Shown: positions 8,510 to 16,462 of the stretch, piece after piece | How the letters are laid out: every line of letters begins with the position of its first letter | Position numbering within the stretch: the first letter of the stretch is position 1 | Source of the DNA: Gammaproteobacteria bacterium UBA1119 | GTDB lineage: Bacteria; Pseudomonadota; Gammaproteobacteria; Pseudomonadales; Azotimanducaceae | DNA length: 38,109 nucleotides | Direction of reading: 5' to 3' | NCBI GenBank assembly: GCA_002313255.1 | Contig: DCBA01000012.1 | Coordinates: 1 to 38,109 of the forward strand | Notes under the pieces: model-generated | What the model was told of the DNA's origin: nothing | Seen by the model: only the letters and a program-made list of their open reading frames with translations | Database searches by the model: none | Program-made: the position numbers and the translations under genes

Positions 8510-9694
8510 CTACCCGATCGACTGATTCGACTCAGCGAATATCCTCTTAAAGTTTCCCGCATAAAAGCACTCTTGAACGCGTTCGTCGTATCCGTCCAGG
8601 GCCCGTCGAAACCGACCAATCGGATCGCGCCCTCCTTCTGTGTGGGGATAGTCGCTGGAAAATAGGTAGAGTTCGGGTTGGGTTCGATCAATGAGTTCAC
8701 CGACGTTCTCGTACACGTACGGGGTAAAACCAAACTGTTGCGCCAGTTGTTCAGAAGGTTTGCGCGTCAAACGTTGCAGCGATTGGTCCGTTTTCTTCCA
8801 GATCTCGACGGTCCAGTCCAGACGACTCAACATGGAAGGAACCCAACCGGCGCCCAGTTCCACACTCGCCCCTTGGAGCTTCGGAAAACGTTCAAAGACG
8901 CCGTCAAGCACCAAGGTACTGATAAAAAGCTCAGCCGCATGGTGAATCGCGGTCATATCTTTCGCGCGCACATTCTCACCACCACCTAACCAGTCCGCAG
9001 GTTTGTCGCCACCGTTATTGAGCCAGGCGGGATCTAACTGATACGAAACGCCGCCAATGTGAATCACGAAAGGAATGCCGGCGTCCGACAGACGGTTCCA
9101 AAAAGGATCTATCTCCGGATGACCCGGCGAACGGCCGCCACAGGGCCGGTGAGGGATCCATACTGCCCCTACACGACCCTCCATAATGCAGGCGTCAAGT
9201 TCTTCGACGGCCGCGTCCGGGCGGTCGAGGGGGACAATGAGTACCGGCAGAAGGCGGTCGTCATGACTGCAAAACGCCTGCATGGCGCGGTTATGCGCCC
9301 GGGCCGCGCCGTATTGCAACTCGCCGTCCGTTTTTACTCTCGTGGACATCGGCAATGCCGCCGATAGCGTCGAAAAGACCAATTGTTTTCGAAAACCGAG
9401 CATGTCCAAAGCGACGCCTCGATCCACGCCATCAAATGCGCCCAACGCTTGAATCTCCTTAGGTCCTCGAATCATGTCGTCTCCCAGCGCAAGCAACTCT
9501 TTTTTGTACGTTTGGGAGTGGCCGTTTTGGTGCATCAGTTCTACTGCCTCTTCCTCGGACACGGCAGACGCGGCATAGCTAATGGCAGGTAATTTTTCCC
9601 GAATGCCCGGATCCGCAAACTCCGTGAGAAAATTCGGCAGTTCCATAATGTGGCTATCGGCATCGTAATATTCACGGCCCGTGGCGTACGTCAT
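8510..9694 (-). CDS. Amidohydrolase family (amidohydrolase_2) metal-dependent hydrolase/decarboxylase
   Basis: A 394-residue TIM-barrel enzyme of the ACMSD/gamma-resorcylate decarboxylase-related group. It opens with DADSHIME, where Asp13-x-His15 is the metal-binding D-x-H motif. His212 in PFVIHIGG is the third metal ligand and Asp348 in FSSDYPHTEGG the terminal catalytic aspartate, which is typical of this subfamily. Such proteins hydrolyse C-N or C-C bonds, or decarboxylate, in aromatic and other catabolic pathways. The substrate is unknown. Start ATG 9694 lies just before the metal motif and has only a weak AAGAA ahead of it. The beta-propeller gene diverges from it with 63 bp between starts. 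Confidence 0.88.
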   Translation of the reverse strand: MTYATGREYYDADSHIMELPNFLTEFADPGIREKLPAISYAASAVSEEEAVELMHQNGHSQTYKKELLALGDDMIRGPKEIQALGAFDGVDRGVALDMLGFRKQLVFSTLSAALPMSTRVKTDGELQYGAARAHNRAMQAFCSHDDRLLPVLIVPLDRPDAAVEELDACIMEGRVGAVWIPHRPCGGRSPGHPEIDPFWNRLSDAGIPFVIHIGGVSYQLDPAWLNNGGDKPADWLGGGENVRAKDMTAIHHAAELFISTLVLDGVFERFPKLQGASVELGAGWVPSMLSRLDWTVEIWKKTDQSLQRLTRKPSEQLAQQFGFTPYVYENVGELIDRTQPELYLFSSDYPHTEGGRDPIGRFRRALDGYDERVQECFYAGNFKRIFAESNQSIG

Positions 9695-9700
9695 TGTTTC

Positions 9701-9727
9701 TTGAGATTGTGGCGACCGCGTTACTAT
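9701..9727 (+). promoter_or_regulatory. Possible sigma-70 promoter for the Asp-box gene
   Basis: TTGAGA (9701-9706, five of six matches to the -35 consensus) and TACTAT (9722-9727, four of six for -10) are separated by 15 bp, shorter than the ideal 17. They lie 30 bp before the ATG at 9758, in the short gap between two divergent genes. Confidence 0.3.
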
Positions 9728-9743
9728 AGCCCGAAGAGCCTAG

Positions 9744-9750
9744 AGGAGGA
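9744..9750 (+). promoter_or_regulatory. Shine-Dalgarno site fixing the start of the Asp-box gene
   Basis: AGGAGGA lies seven bases before ATG 9758. The frame is open further upstream to 9650, but a start there would overlap the divergent amidohydrolase gene and add 36 unrelated residues, so this site decides the start. Confidence 0.8.
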
Positions 9751-9757
9751 CCCGTCA

Positions 9758-10726
9758 ATGAATACGAAACTCTACGCCGGAACCGTGGGTTGGGGTGTGT
9801 GGGGCAGTGATGATCTTGGTGACACTTGGGATTTCGCCTTTAAAGGCATTTATGCGGAAAATCGAATTTGGGCGCTTTGTAGCCATGATCTTGAACCCGG
9901 CGTCATTTTAGCCGGTTCAGACCGTGGTCTCTTACGCCAAAGGGTCGACGGTGGGGCCGAACATGTGCCATCGCCGGCTGATGACAATGGGCGCTGTGTT
10001 TGGTCCGTCGCGCAGGCCCCCCATGATCCGAATATCATCCTCATAGGTACCAACCCTGGCGCACTGTTTCGCTCCGATGACGGCGGAAAGAGCTGGCGCA
10101 AACTTCCCGTTGATTTAGTTGATAGCTGCCCGTTTATTGGCAAACCACGCGTCACGCGCATTCGATTTGATCCTCTCGAGGCCGATGCAATTTGGGTCAG
10201 CGTCGAAATCGACGCGGTCCACCGAAGCCGCGATGGCGGTGATACCTGGGAAAAGCTTGATAACGGCTTTAAGTTCCCCGATATCCATGACATTGCCGTG
10301 ATCGACGACGGTGGTAGACGCAAACTTTTGGCCGCCACTGCGGTCGGTCTCTACCAAAGCCTGGATGACGGGGCCAGCTGGGAGTGGAAAAAGCTTGATT
10401 CACCGTGGCAATACACACGAGGGATCAAGCCGCGCGCCGATCTCGACGGTACCGTATTCCTATGCAACGGTGATGGTCCTCCGGGATCTCAAGGTCGGCT
10501 GCTACGAAGTCGAGACTGGGGAGAGTCGTGGGAAGATGCGAATTTACCAGGTCAAACCAATAGCACGCCTTGGATGGTAGCCACCCATCCAGCTAATCCA
10601 AGCCTTCTTTTTACCTGCACCAATCTCGGTCAAATGTACCGCAGCAACGACGGCGGCGAGGTCTGGCAGCGTTTGCCCCGTGAATTCGGCGAAATACGCA
10701 CGCTTCTATGGCACCCCGCAGCCTAA
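9758..10726 (+). CDS. Asp-box (BNR/sortilin-like) beta-propeller protein
   Basis: A 322-residue protein with six Asp-box motifs (S-x-D-x-G-x-x-W): SDDLGDTW 17-24, SDDGGKSW 106-113, SRDGGDTW 157-164, SLDDGASW 201-208, SRDWGESW 251-258 and SNDGGEVW 296-303. These mark the blade hairpins of sialidase-, photosystem-assembly- and sortilin-type propellers. There is no signal peptide and no visible sialidase Arg triad or nucleophile context, so enzymatic activity is not supported; a binding or scaffold role in the cytosol is possible. Annotations such as exo-alpha-sialidase or glycosyl hydrolase would rest only on the repeats. The next gene downstream is convergent. Confidence 0.85.
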   Translation: MNTKLYAGTVGWGVWGSDDLGDTWDFAFKGIYAENRIWALCSHDLEPGVILAGSDRGLLRQRVDGGAEHVPSPADDNGRCVWSVAQAPHDPNIILIGTNPGALFRSDDGGKSWRKLPVDLVDSCPFIGKPRVTRIRFDPLEADAIWVSVEIDAVHRSRDGGDTWEKLDNGFKFPDIHDIAVIDDGGRRKLLAATAVGLYQSLDDGASWEWKKLDSPWQYTRGIKPRADLDGTVFLCNGDGPPGSQGRLLRSRDWGESWEDANLPGQTNSTPWMVATHPANPSLLFTCTNLGQMYRSNDGGEVWQRLPREFGEIRTLLWHPAA

Positions 10727-10764
10727 CAGGGGAAACAATTCGGGAAACGCAAACACCACTTCGG

Positions 10765-11517
10765 TTAAAGGGTTGAAAAATCGGGCGGTCTTTTCTCTCG
10801 AAACGCTGTCACGGCTTCCAGGTTGGCTGGTCCGCCGCTGAGTCCGGCAAGTTCAGCATTCTCGGCATCAATCACCGCTTTCAGACGCCCAATTTCAGGC
10901 CCATTGATTAACCGTTTCGCCGCGGCGATCGGTCCAGGAGGGAGCGCCGCAAGTTTCGCTGCTCGTTGATGAACTTCTTCGGCAAACACATCATCCGGAA
11001 ATACGTCGAGCACGAGCCCCATGTCTTTGCACTGCTCCGCGCTCATCCAGTCCGAGCTCATCAACATCCACGCCGCCTTTTGCCGACCCATCAACGCCGG
11101 AAATGTCATTGTGCTGCCAGCTTCGGCGACCAAGCCGAGCTCAGAAAATGGACATCTCAGCCGCGCGCCCGCGGCCATAAATGCAAAATCCGCGAGTCCA
11201 CAGACTGTTGCGCCCACCCCAACTCCTAGCCCATTCACCGCAACCACGAAGGGCTTAGGGAACTCCGCAATGATGTGCGCCATGCCACCGAAGCCATGCA
11301 CAACTTTCGCGGTGCGGCCCGCTTCAGAAAGATCGGCACCTGCGCTGAACGCTCGCCCCGCCCCGGTTAGAACGACAACTCGGACATCATCATCTTCGCG
11401 AGCAGCCAGGAAAGCTTCCGCGACTTCATCGAACTGCGGATTGTTGAACGCGTTAAGGGCCTCCGGCCGATTCAACGTGAGTGTGCGAACACGATTCTGA
11501 TCGTTCGTCTCAAGCAT
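10765..11517 (-). CDS. Enoyl-CoA hydratase/isomerase, delta3,delta2-enoyl-CoA isomerase-like
   Basis: A 250-residue crotonase. GAGRAFSAGADLSEAG (52-67) forms the first oxyanion hole and NGLGVGVGAT (95-104) the second. The segment PFSELGLVAEAGST holds Glu126 and Glu132; the second matches the position of the single catalytic glutamate of peroxisomal delta3,delta2-enoyl-CoA isomerases. The usual hydratase Glu in the GGG-x-E-L position is absent. This points to double-bond isomerisation of unsaturated acyl-CoAs, though related members have other roles. The start has a strong AAGGAGA Shine-Dalgarno. It is downstream of the acyl-CoA dehydrogenase on the same strand (92 bp gap), so the two may be co-transcribed. 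Confidence 0.88.
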   Translation of the reverse strand: MLETNDQNRVRTLTLNRPEALNAFNNPQFDEVAEAFLAAREDDDVRVVVLTGAGRAFSAGADLSEAGRTAKVVHGFGGMAHIIAEFPKPFVVAVNGLGVGVGATVCGLADFAFMAAGARLRCPFSELGLVAEAGSTMTFPALMGRQKAAWMLMSSDWMSAEQCKDMGLVLDVFPDDVFAEEVHQRAAKLAALPPGPIAAAKRLINGPEIGRLKAVIDAENAELAGLSGGPANLEAVTAFREKRPPDFSTL

Positions 11518-11609
11518 TGTCCGTCTCCTTCAATAGCAACACCGTTCTTCCCACCAAAAACTAATCGCAAGTTTTGGGACCTCGACACCCTCGATCAAAA
11601 CCGCCACCG

Positions 11610-12836
11610 TTATAAAGGTAAATCCCCCACCGCGTGATTAACCGACCCCGTTTCGTTGTATGAACGAATCACCATGTCAGCAATACGCATCAAATGCACT
11701 TCGTCCGAACCATCCGCGATGCGGGCCCAGCGGGCGTTGATAAGCATATTCGCTAGCGGCGAATCGTTGGAATATCCAAGAGCTCCATGAACCTGCACGG
11801 CTCGATCGACCGTCTTCCACAAAGTGTTAGCGACATGGTGCTTCGCCATCGATACTTCCGCTCGAAAATCCATCTCGTTTTCGATTTTATAGGCGGCATG
11901 CAGCACCATCAGCTTCGACGAATAAAGCTCCAACGCACTCTCAGCCATCATCCACTGAATCCCTTGCTTTTCTGAGAGAACGGATCCATGCGAGTATCGT
12001 TTCTGTGCACGATCCACGAGCATTTCAAGCGCTTGTTCGATCTGCCCAATCCACCGCATGCAGTGCGCTAGTCGCGCCGGACCTAGGCGAACTTGACCAA
12101 GTTTATGCCCGCCGCCTTGCTCACCCAACATATTTTCTTGTGGGACACGAACGTCGTTGTAACGTAATTCGGGATGGCCGCCGCCGCCGCCCATTGTTTG
12201 TACGTCCCGGACGATTTCGAACCCTGGTGTATTGGTTGGCACGATGAACGCACTGTTTCTTGCTTGGGCGATCTCAGCATCTGGGTCCGTTTTCGCGATA
12301 ACGATCGCGAAATCCGCGCCACGAGCTCCGGAAGTGAACCATTTGTGGCCATTGATGACCCATTCATCACCCTGCTTCACGGCAGACGTTTGAATTTGGG
12401 TGGGATCGGAACCAGCTACCTCTGGTTCCGTCATCGAAAAACACGATCGGGCGGTACCTTCACAGAGAGGGCGCAGCCACTTTTCCTTTTGCTCCTCGGT
12501 ACCGAAGTGCAGCATGGTGTGCATGTTGCCTTCATCGGGCGCTTGGCAATTAATAAGGTACGGTCCGTACGGTGTTTTGACCGCTTCGGCCGACATAGCG
12601 GCCACGGCGGTGATACCCAATCCCATGCCCCCCCACTCTTCCGGCATATGTGGATTCCAAAGCCCCAGCTGGCGTGCCGTGTCGCGCAGCTCTTTTATCG
12701 CGATCCGCCATGTATCACCGGACGCTTTGCTGTCACGCAGTTCCGTCATCTTCGGTTGAACAGTTTCCTGCATGAACTTTTTCACCAGCAATCGCGCGTC
12801 TTCGACCTCCTCTGGAAACGTGAAATCAATCGCCAT
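11610..12836 (-). CDS. Acyl-CoA dehydrogenase, ACAD10/11-like
   Basis: A 408-residue FAD enzyme. Helical N-terminal domain (about 1-120), beta domain with the flavin/substrate signature MTEPEVAGSDP and WFTSGARGADF, and C-terminal helical domain with AVQVHGALGYS and ARIADGSDEVHL. In the catalytic-base region the common Y-E-G is replaced by A-D-G, a pattern I associate with the ACAD10/11 and FadE36-like branch, which handles branched or hydroxylated acyl-CoAs. Start: the frame runs to 12968, but ATG 12836 (MAIDFTFPEEV) begins exactly at the domain start and follows an AGGGGA motif, so the extra 44 residues are rejected. A crotonase gene diverges from it, with 111 bp between starts. Confidence 0.92.
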   Translation of the reverse strand: MAIDFTFPEEVEDARLLVKKFMQETVQPKMTELRDSKASGDTWRIAIKELRDTARQLGLWNPHMPEEWGGMGLGITAVAAMSAEAVKTPYGPYLINCQAPDEGNMHTMLHFGTEEQKEKWLRPLCEGTARSCFSMTEPEVAGSDPTQIQTSAVKQGDEWVINGHKWFTSGARGADFAIVIAKTDPDAEIAQARNSAFIVPTNTPGFEIVRDVQTMGGGGGHPELRYNDVRVPQENMLGEQGGGHKLGQVRLGPARLAHCMRWIGQIEQALEMLVDRAQKRYSHGSVLSEKQGIQWMMAESALELYSSKLMVLHAAYKIENEMDFRAEVSMAKHHVANTLWKTVDRAVQVHGALGYSNDSPLANMLINARWARIADGSDEVHLMRIADMVIRSYNETGSVNHAVGDLPL

Positions 12837-12947
12837 GAATCTTCCCCTTTTGGTGTCCGCCAAAGCATAACGGTAGAGCCAGTGCATGCTAAACCATTGT
12901 CGTTGTCCGGTTATGGTTAGAATCAATGCGTGTCGCAGGAGAACACT

Positions 12948-13739
12948 ATGTCCGAGCAACCTTTGCAATTAGACAAGCAAGATCACATCGCCATCGTGAC
13001 TTTGGATCGCCCCGAAAAATTAAACGCACTTTCGAGCGACTTACAGACCGCGCTCCATGAAGCCACTACTGAAATCGGTGCCGACGACAACATTCGGGTC
13101 GCCATTGTCACCGGGGCGGGGCGCGGGTTCTGCTCTGGAGCCGATCTAACAGCACGAGGACAACAGAAAACCCCGACACAAAATGATCACCTTGACGATC
13201 TCGGCTGGGTCGGGCGCCAAGCAAAAGCAGTGTATGGACTCAACAAACCCGTAATCGCCGCTGTCAACGGCGTTGCTGCGGGGGCTGGGATGAGCTTGGC
13301 GTTGGCGTGCGATATACGTGTGGGATCAGAGAAAAGCCGCTTCAAAACAGTCTTTATTGAACGGAATCTTTCCCCAGATTCGGGAATGAGTTTCTTTCTT
13401 CCTCGTATTGTCGGCTACTCGCGAGCCGCAGATTTGATTTACACGAGCCGGGCCGTCGACGGCGAAGAAGCCTATCGCCTCGGGTTGCTTGATCGCTTCG
13501 TAGATCACGACGACCTGATGGACGCAGCACTTGAAGTCGCTATCCAAATGACGCAGTGGCCCCCTCTCGCATTACGGATGTCTAAGCGTGTATTGCAACA
13601 CAACGTTGAAGTCGAACTTGACGATGCCGTGCGCTTCGAGCTGACTAGCCTTGCTTACGGGAATCGGGCGACGAATGACCGACAAGAGTCCATTGCCGCG
13701 TTCCGAGAAAAACGGAATCCGGTGTACACGGGCACGTAA
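12948..13739 (+). CDS. Enoyl-CoA hydratase/isomerase, PaaG-like
   Basis: A 263-residue crotonase. Oxyanion-hole segments are GAGRGFCSGADL (56-67) and NGVAAGAGMSLALACD (107-122). The loop NLSPDSGMSFFLPRIVG places Asp144 where PaaG-type isomerases (ring-opened phenylacetyl-CoA and delta3,delta2 isomerisation) have their single catalytic aspartate, and both hydratase glutamates are absent. An isomerase role is therefore more likely than hydration. ATG 12948 is preferred to GTG 12930 because AGGAGA (12937-12942) lies five bases before the ATG. A -10-like TAGAAT sits at 12918-12923. No other paa genes are visible, so phenylacetate catabolism is not supported by context. Confidence 0.88.
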   Translation: MSEQPLQLDKQDHIAIVTLDRPEKLNALSSDLQTALHEATTEIGADDNIRVAIVTGAGRGFCSGADLTARGQQKTPTQNDHLDDLGWVGRQAKAVYGLNKPVIAAVNGVAAGAGMSLALACDIRVGSEKSRFKTVFIERNLSPDSGMSFFLPRIVGYSRAADLIYTSRAVDGEEAYRLGLLDRFVDHDDLMDAALEVAIQMTQWPPLALRMSKRVLQHNVEVELDDAVRFELTSLAYGNRATNDRQESIAAFREKRNPVYTGT

Positions 13740-13772
13740 AGATCGGGCGTTAACACCATACTTAGTACGCTT

Positions 13773-15158
13773 CTACGGATGCGAACGATCGTCAATACTG
13801 CGCGATTTTCGCAGAACCCTATGAATCCAAAACCAGCCGATGGGGCCCGCCGTAACGCTAGCCAGACCAATAGCAAAGAAGATACCAACGTACCCATATA
13901 ACTCGCGCACGAGCAAAGCAATCGCGAGATAAAACAACGTCTGCCCGACCGACAAAACTAACGCCGGCCCGGGTTTGGACAATGCATTGAAGGTTGTTAT
14001 CGCGAGATTGGCCATGCCCATGAATCCAAGCGCGATTGGGACAATATAAAGATACGCCGTCGCCGTCTCTCTGAGCGCCAGATCTTCATTGATCAGCGCA
14101 ACAAAATATTCGGCACCGAACCACATGATCACGGCCGCGGTGCAACTGATGACGAAACTGTACCGAACACAGAGATTTAGCGTATCAACCACGCGTTGAT
14201 GGCGCTTCGCGCCCCAATTCTGTCCCACGAGTGGCGCGGCACTCGACGTCACGCCGATAATCGTCATAAAAATTACCGATTCGATGCGGGAAGCAACACC
14301 AAACCCCGCGACAATCCCAACCCCAAATGCTGCGAGCAGATACGTTGTCACCGCGGTGGATACCGGTTGAACAAGGTTGGCGAGACTCGCGGGGATGCCC
14401 ACGTGCAAGATTTCGCGACTCGATGCAGCCCACGTAGAGAGATCGAAACGCATGACCCGCTCGCGAACGAAAAACCAATACGCACTCAGAACCAAAGAAA
14501 ATGTCCTGGCAATAACAAAGGCCCATGCCGCGCCTTCTATACCCATGGCAGGTAGGCCGATCCACCCGAATATCAGAAACGGCCCTATCGCCATCTGCAA
14601 CAACGCGCCGAGCGTCATCACCCAACCAGGGAACGATGCATCGCCGAACGCCCGCATGATTAACATCCCGCTCGTTGCTAAACCGAATGCAGGGAAGCCG
14701 ATGCACCAAATCCTTACGTACGAAACCACTTCAGCGAGAACGTCACCCTCGGCTCCAATAAGGTTGAAGACGGCGGACGTATTTTCGTAGAGCAAGCCCG
14801 ACACCACCACGGTAAACACGAGGACGAGCGAAAGCCCGTGGGTGGCAAATTGCGTTGCCCGACTTCGCTCACCAGCTCCCATTGCGCGAGCGAGGACCAC
14901 GCTCGCTCCTGTTCCAATGCCCCGAGTAAGGGCGGACAGACCCATCATGACCGGAAAAACGAAGGTGATCGCCGCAAGCGCCTCTTTGCTGACGAGACCC
15001 AAGAACACGGCCTCTACAAGCATGGTGACGGTCATCGCAAGAAAACCCATCGTCATGAAACCGGACAGGCGTAACAAATGACCCGAAAGGGGGCCTTCAA
15101 CAAATCGAGGGCCGCTCGATGGTCCCGTCGGAGGGATGGATACAGGTACTTCGGCCAT
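13773..15158 (-). CDS. MATE family multidrug/metabolite efflux transporter
   Basis: A 461-residue inner-membrane protein with about 12 hydrophobic segments in two similar halves, starting near residue 25 (LLRLSGFMTMGFLAMTVTML). LVEAVFLGLVSKEALAAI and the ARAMGAGERSRA loop are typical of the MATE fold, and GQNWGAKRHQRV is the matching loop in the second half. MATE proteins export cationic drugs or metabolites against Na+ or H+ gradients. The substrate is not predictable. The first 24 residues are a proline-rich cytoplasmic tail. Start ATG 15158 has GGGA upstream. It converges with the PaaG-like gene, and its start faces that of the cytochrome c' gene. Confidence 0.9.
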   Translation of the reverse strand: MAEVPVSIPPTGPSSGPRFVEGPLSGHLLRLSGFMTMGFLAMTVTMLVEAVFLGLVSKEALAAITFVFPVMMGLSALTRGIGTGASVVLARAMGAGERSRATQFATHGLSLVLVFTVVVSGLLYENTSAVFNLIGAEGDVLAEVVSYVRIWCIGFPAFGLATSGMLIMRAFGDASFPGWVMTLGALLQMAIGPFLIFGWIGLPAMGIEGAAWAFVIARTFSLVLSAYWFFVRERVMRFDLSTWAASSREILHVGIPASLANLVQPVSTAVTTYLLAAFGVGIVAGFGVASRIESVIFMTIIGVTSSAAPLVGQNWGAKRHQRVVDTLNLCVRYSFVISCTAAVIMWFGAEYFVALINEDLALRETATAYLYIVPIALGFMGMANLAITTFNALSKPGPALVLSVGQTLFYLAIALLVRELYGYVGIFFAIGLASVTAGPIGWFWIHRVLRKSRSIDDRSHP

Positions 15159-15316
15159 CGTCCCAAGGTACCACGACGTGCGAATTAGGCCCCAAAAACG
15201 CGCTGCTTAGATCATCCACAAAACCAGATAACGCGCCACAAGAGCGTAAACCGAATTACCCGATCCCCGATCTACGCTATACAATCACGTCACTTGAAGT
15301 GCGGGGTGAAGCAGGC

Positions 15317-15754
15317 ATGAGTCGATTTAGTTCAAAGGGCGCAACGTTACTGGGGCTGGCCATATTGACGTATACAAGCGCGTTGGGATCGGAAGCCGAC
15401 GTCGATTATCGGCACTACTCGATGGAAGCAATTGGCGGACACATGCAAGCCATCGTCAAGATTTTGCGGCAGGAAGTACCGCACAGTGAGCACCTATCTA
15501 TTCATGCAAACGCCATTGCTGACATGGCACGCATCGCACCGGACCTCTTTCCCGCGGGTTCACAGGGCAGGGAGGCGTTACCGGCTATCTGGGAACAACC
15601 TGAGGATTTTGCCGAACGGCTGGACGCTTTTCATTCCGCCGCCGAGGCTTTCAAAGGTGCCGCGGAAAGCGGCGATCCTGCGTCGATCGGTAGCGCGATT
15701 GGTGGGTTGGGACAAGCTTGCAAGGGTTGTCACGACAACTACCGCGAAGAGTAG
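15317..15754 (+). CDS. Cytochrome c' (class II c-type cytochrome), periplasmic
   Basis: A 145-residue protein with a signal peptide (hydrophobic residues 9-20, probable cleavage after ALG at 24) and a four-helix-bundle mature part. The single heme site CKGCH (135-139) is at the C-terminus, as in class II cytochromes; His139 is the proximal ligand. Such proteins bind NO or transfer electrons in the periplasm. The open frame extends to 15119, but ATG 15317 gives the signal peptide directly and is preceded by a GCAGG motif. A TACAAT -10-like hexamer lies at 15280-15285. It meets the cytochrome b561 gene tail to tail with no bases between their stops, and the two products could be redox partners. 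Confidence 0.9.
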   Translation: MSRFSSKGATLLGLAILTYTSALGSEADVDYRHYSMEAIGGHMQAIVKILRQEVPHSEHLSIHANAIADMARIAPDLFPAGSQGREALPAIWEQPEDFAERLDAFHSAAEAFKGAAESGDPASIGSAIGGLGQACKGCHDNYREE

Positions 15755-16387
15755 CTAACCCGCGGCCACCAGCACCGAAACAATTAGAATCGAGACAGCC
15801 GCGGTTAGCGTGGCCCGACGAAAGTGGTCGCGGGTATGCAGCACATCGACCGATTTACGGCCTGTGACCATGGATAGCCACAGCGAATCTCTAAACCACA
15901 ACCCGTAGATCAATTGGGCGCTTAGGTGCATAACGATAAACCCGGAGATAATCCAGTGAACCCGGTGATGTAGCCACGTTGCGGTTCCCGCAAATGCATC
16001 GGTAACGTAGCGCCTCAACGGACCCTCATTAAATATATCGTCTGTTGCAAACAAACCAGCGCTCGCTTGCAGAATCACCAGAGAAAACAACGCGACAGCT
16101 AACGCGATACCCGGTGGTGTGTGGACCTGTGGATCAAGCCGTCGAAGAAAATGGTCTCGTATCGCGGTAGCCGAAACCCGATAGTACCGAAAGCGCGCAT
16201 AGCGTCCTCCCCAAATACCCCAACCGACGCGAAATACCACCAGCCCAATAATCATGAGCCCTGCGCGTTGGTGCCATTGCATCCATCCGATATCGCCGGA
16301 GAGGCCAGTAACCAGACACGTACCAACGCCAATTGCAAAAAGCCAATGCCAGATTCGTAATGGAAGATCCCAGACGCGAGTATGCAT
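15755..16387 (-). CDS. Cytochrome b561-type (Ni/Fe-hydrogenase-like) membrane cytochrome
   Basis: A 210-residue protein with four main transmembrane helices plus a C-terminal one (about 15-33, 42-57, 93-113, 140-160, 190-208). Candidate heme-b ligands are His14 (RIWHWLF), His39 (QWHQRAG) and the His pair in WLHHRVHW with HLSAQ. This is the bacterial b561/hydrogenase cytochrome b fold, which passes electrons between quinone and periplasmic partners. ATG 16387 gives the expected opening MHTRVWDLPLRIWHW; TTG 16396 is possible but less likely. It abuts the cytochrome c' gene in convergent orientation. A physical pair of this type is common, which supports c' as partner. Confidence 0.87.
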   Translation of the reverse strand: MHTRVWDLPLRIWHWLFAIGVGTCLVTGLSGDIGWMQWHQRAGLMIIGLVVFRVGWGIWGGRYARFRYYRVSATAIRDHFLRRLDPQVHTPPGIALAVALFSLVILQASAGLFATDDIFNEGPLRRYVTDAFAGTATWLHHRVHWIISGFIVMHLSAQLIYGLWFRDSLWLSMVTGRKSVDVLHTRDHFRRATLTAAVSILIVSVLVAAG

Positions 16388-16462
16388 ACCGCTCAATCTA
16401 CGTGTCCGCCAAGACTACGATTGCGCGCACGGCTCACGGTGCTCGATGCACAACTAAAAACG

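Noticed and set aside
9650..9757. A longer N-terminus for the Asp-box protein
   Set aside because: It would overlap the divergent amidohydrolase gene. AGGAGGA and ATG 9758 mark the real start.
11021..11500. A 159-residue plus-strand frame opposite a crotonase
   Set aside because: Low-complexity Ala/Pro/Thr/Arg composition, typical of an antisense shadow.
12174..12920. A 248-residue plus-strand frame opposite the acyl-CoA dehydrogenase
   Set aside because: It is antisense to a clear dehydrogenase gene and shows no domain, so it is a shadow of that gene's codon bias.
12837..12968. A 44-residue N-terminal extension of the acyl-CoA dehydrogenase
   Set aside because: It has no homology-like pattern and overlaps the divergent crotonase start; ATG 12836 begins exactly at the dehydrogenase domain.
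12948..13739. Part of a phenylacetate (paa) pathway
   Set aside because: Only the PaaG-like active-site pattern supports this; no other paa gene is in the window.
15119..15316. A 66-residue extension of cytochrome c'
   Set aside because: It would bury the signal peptide inside the protein and overlap the MATE gene start.
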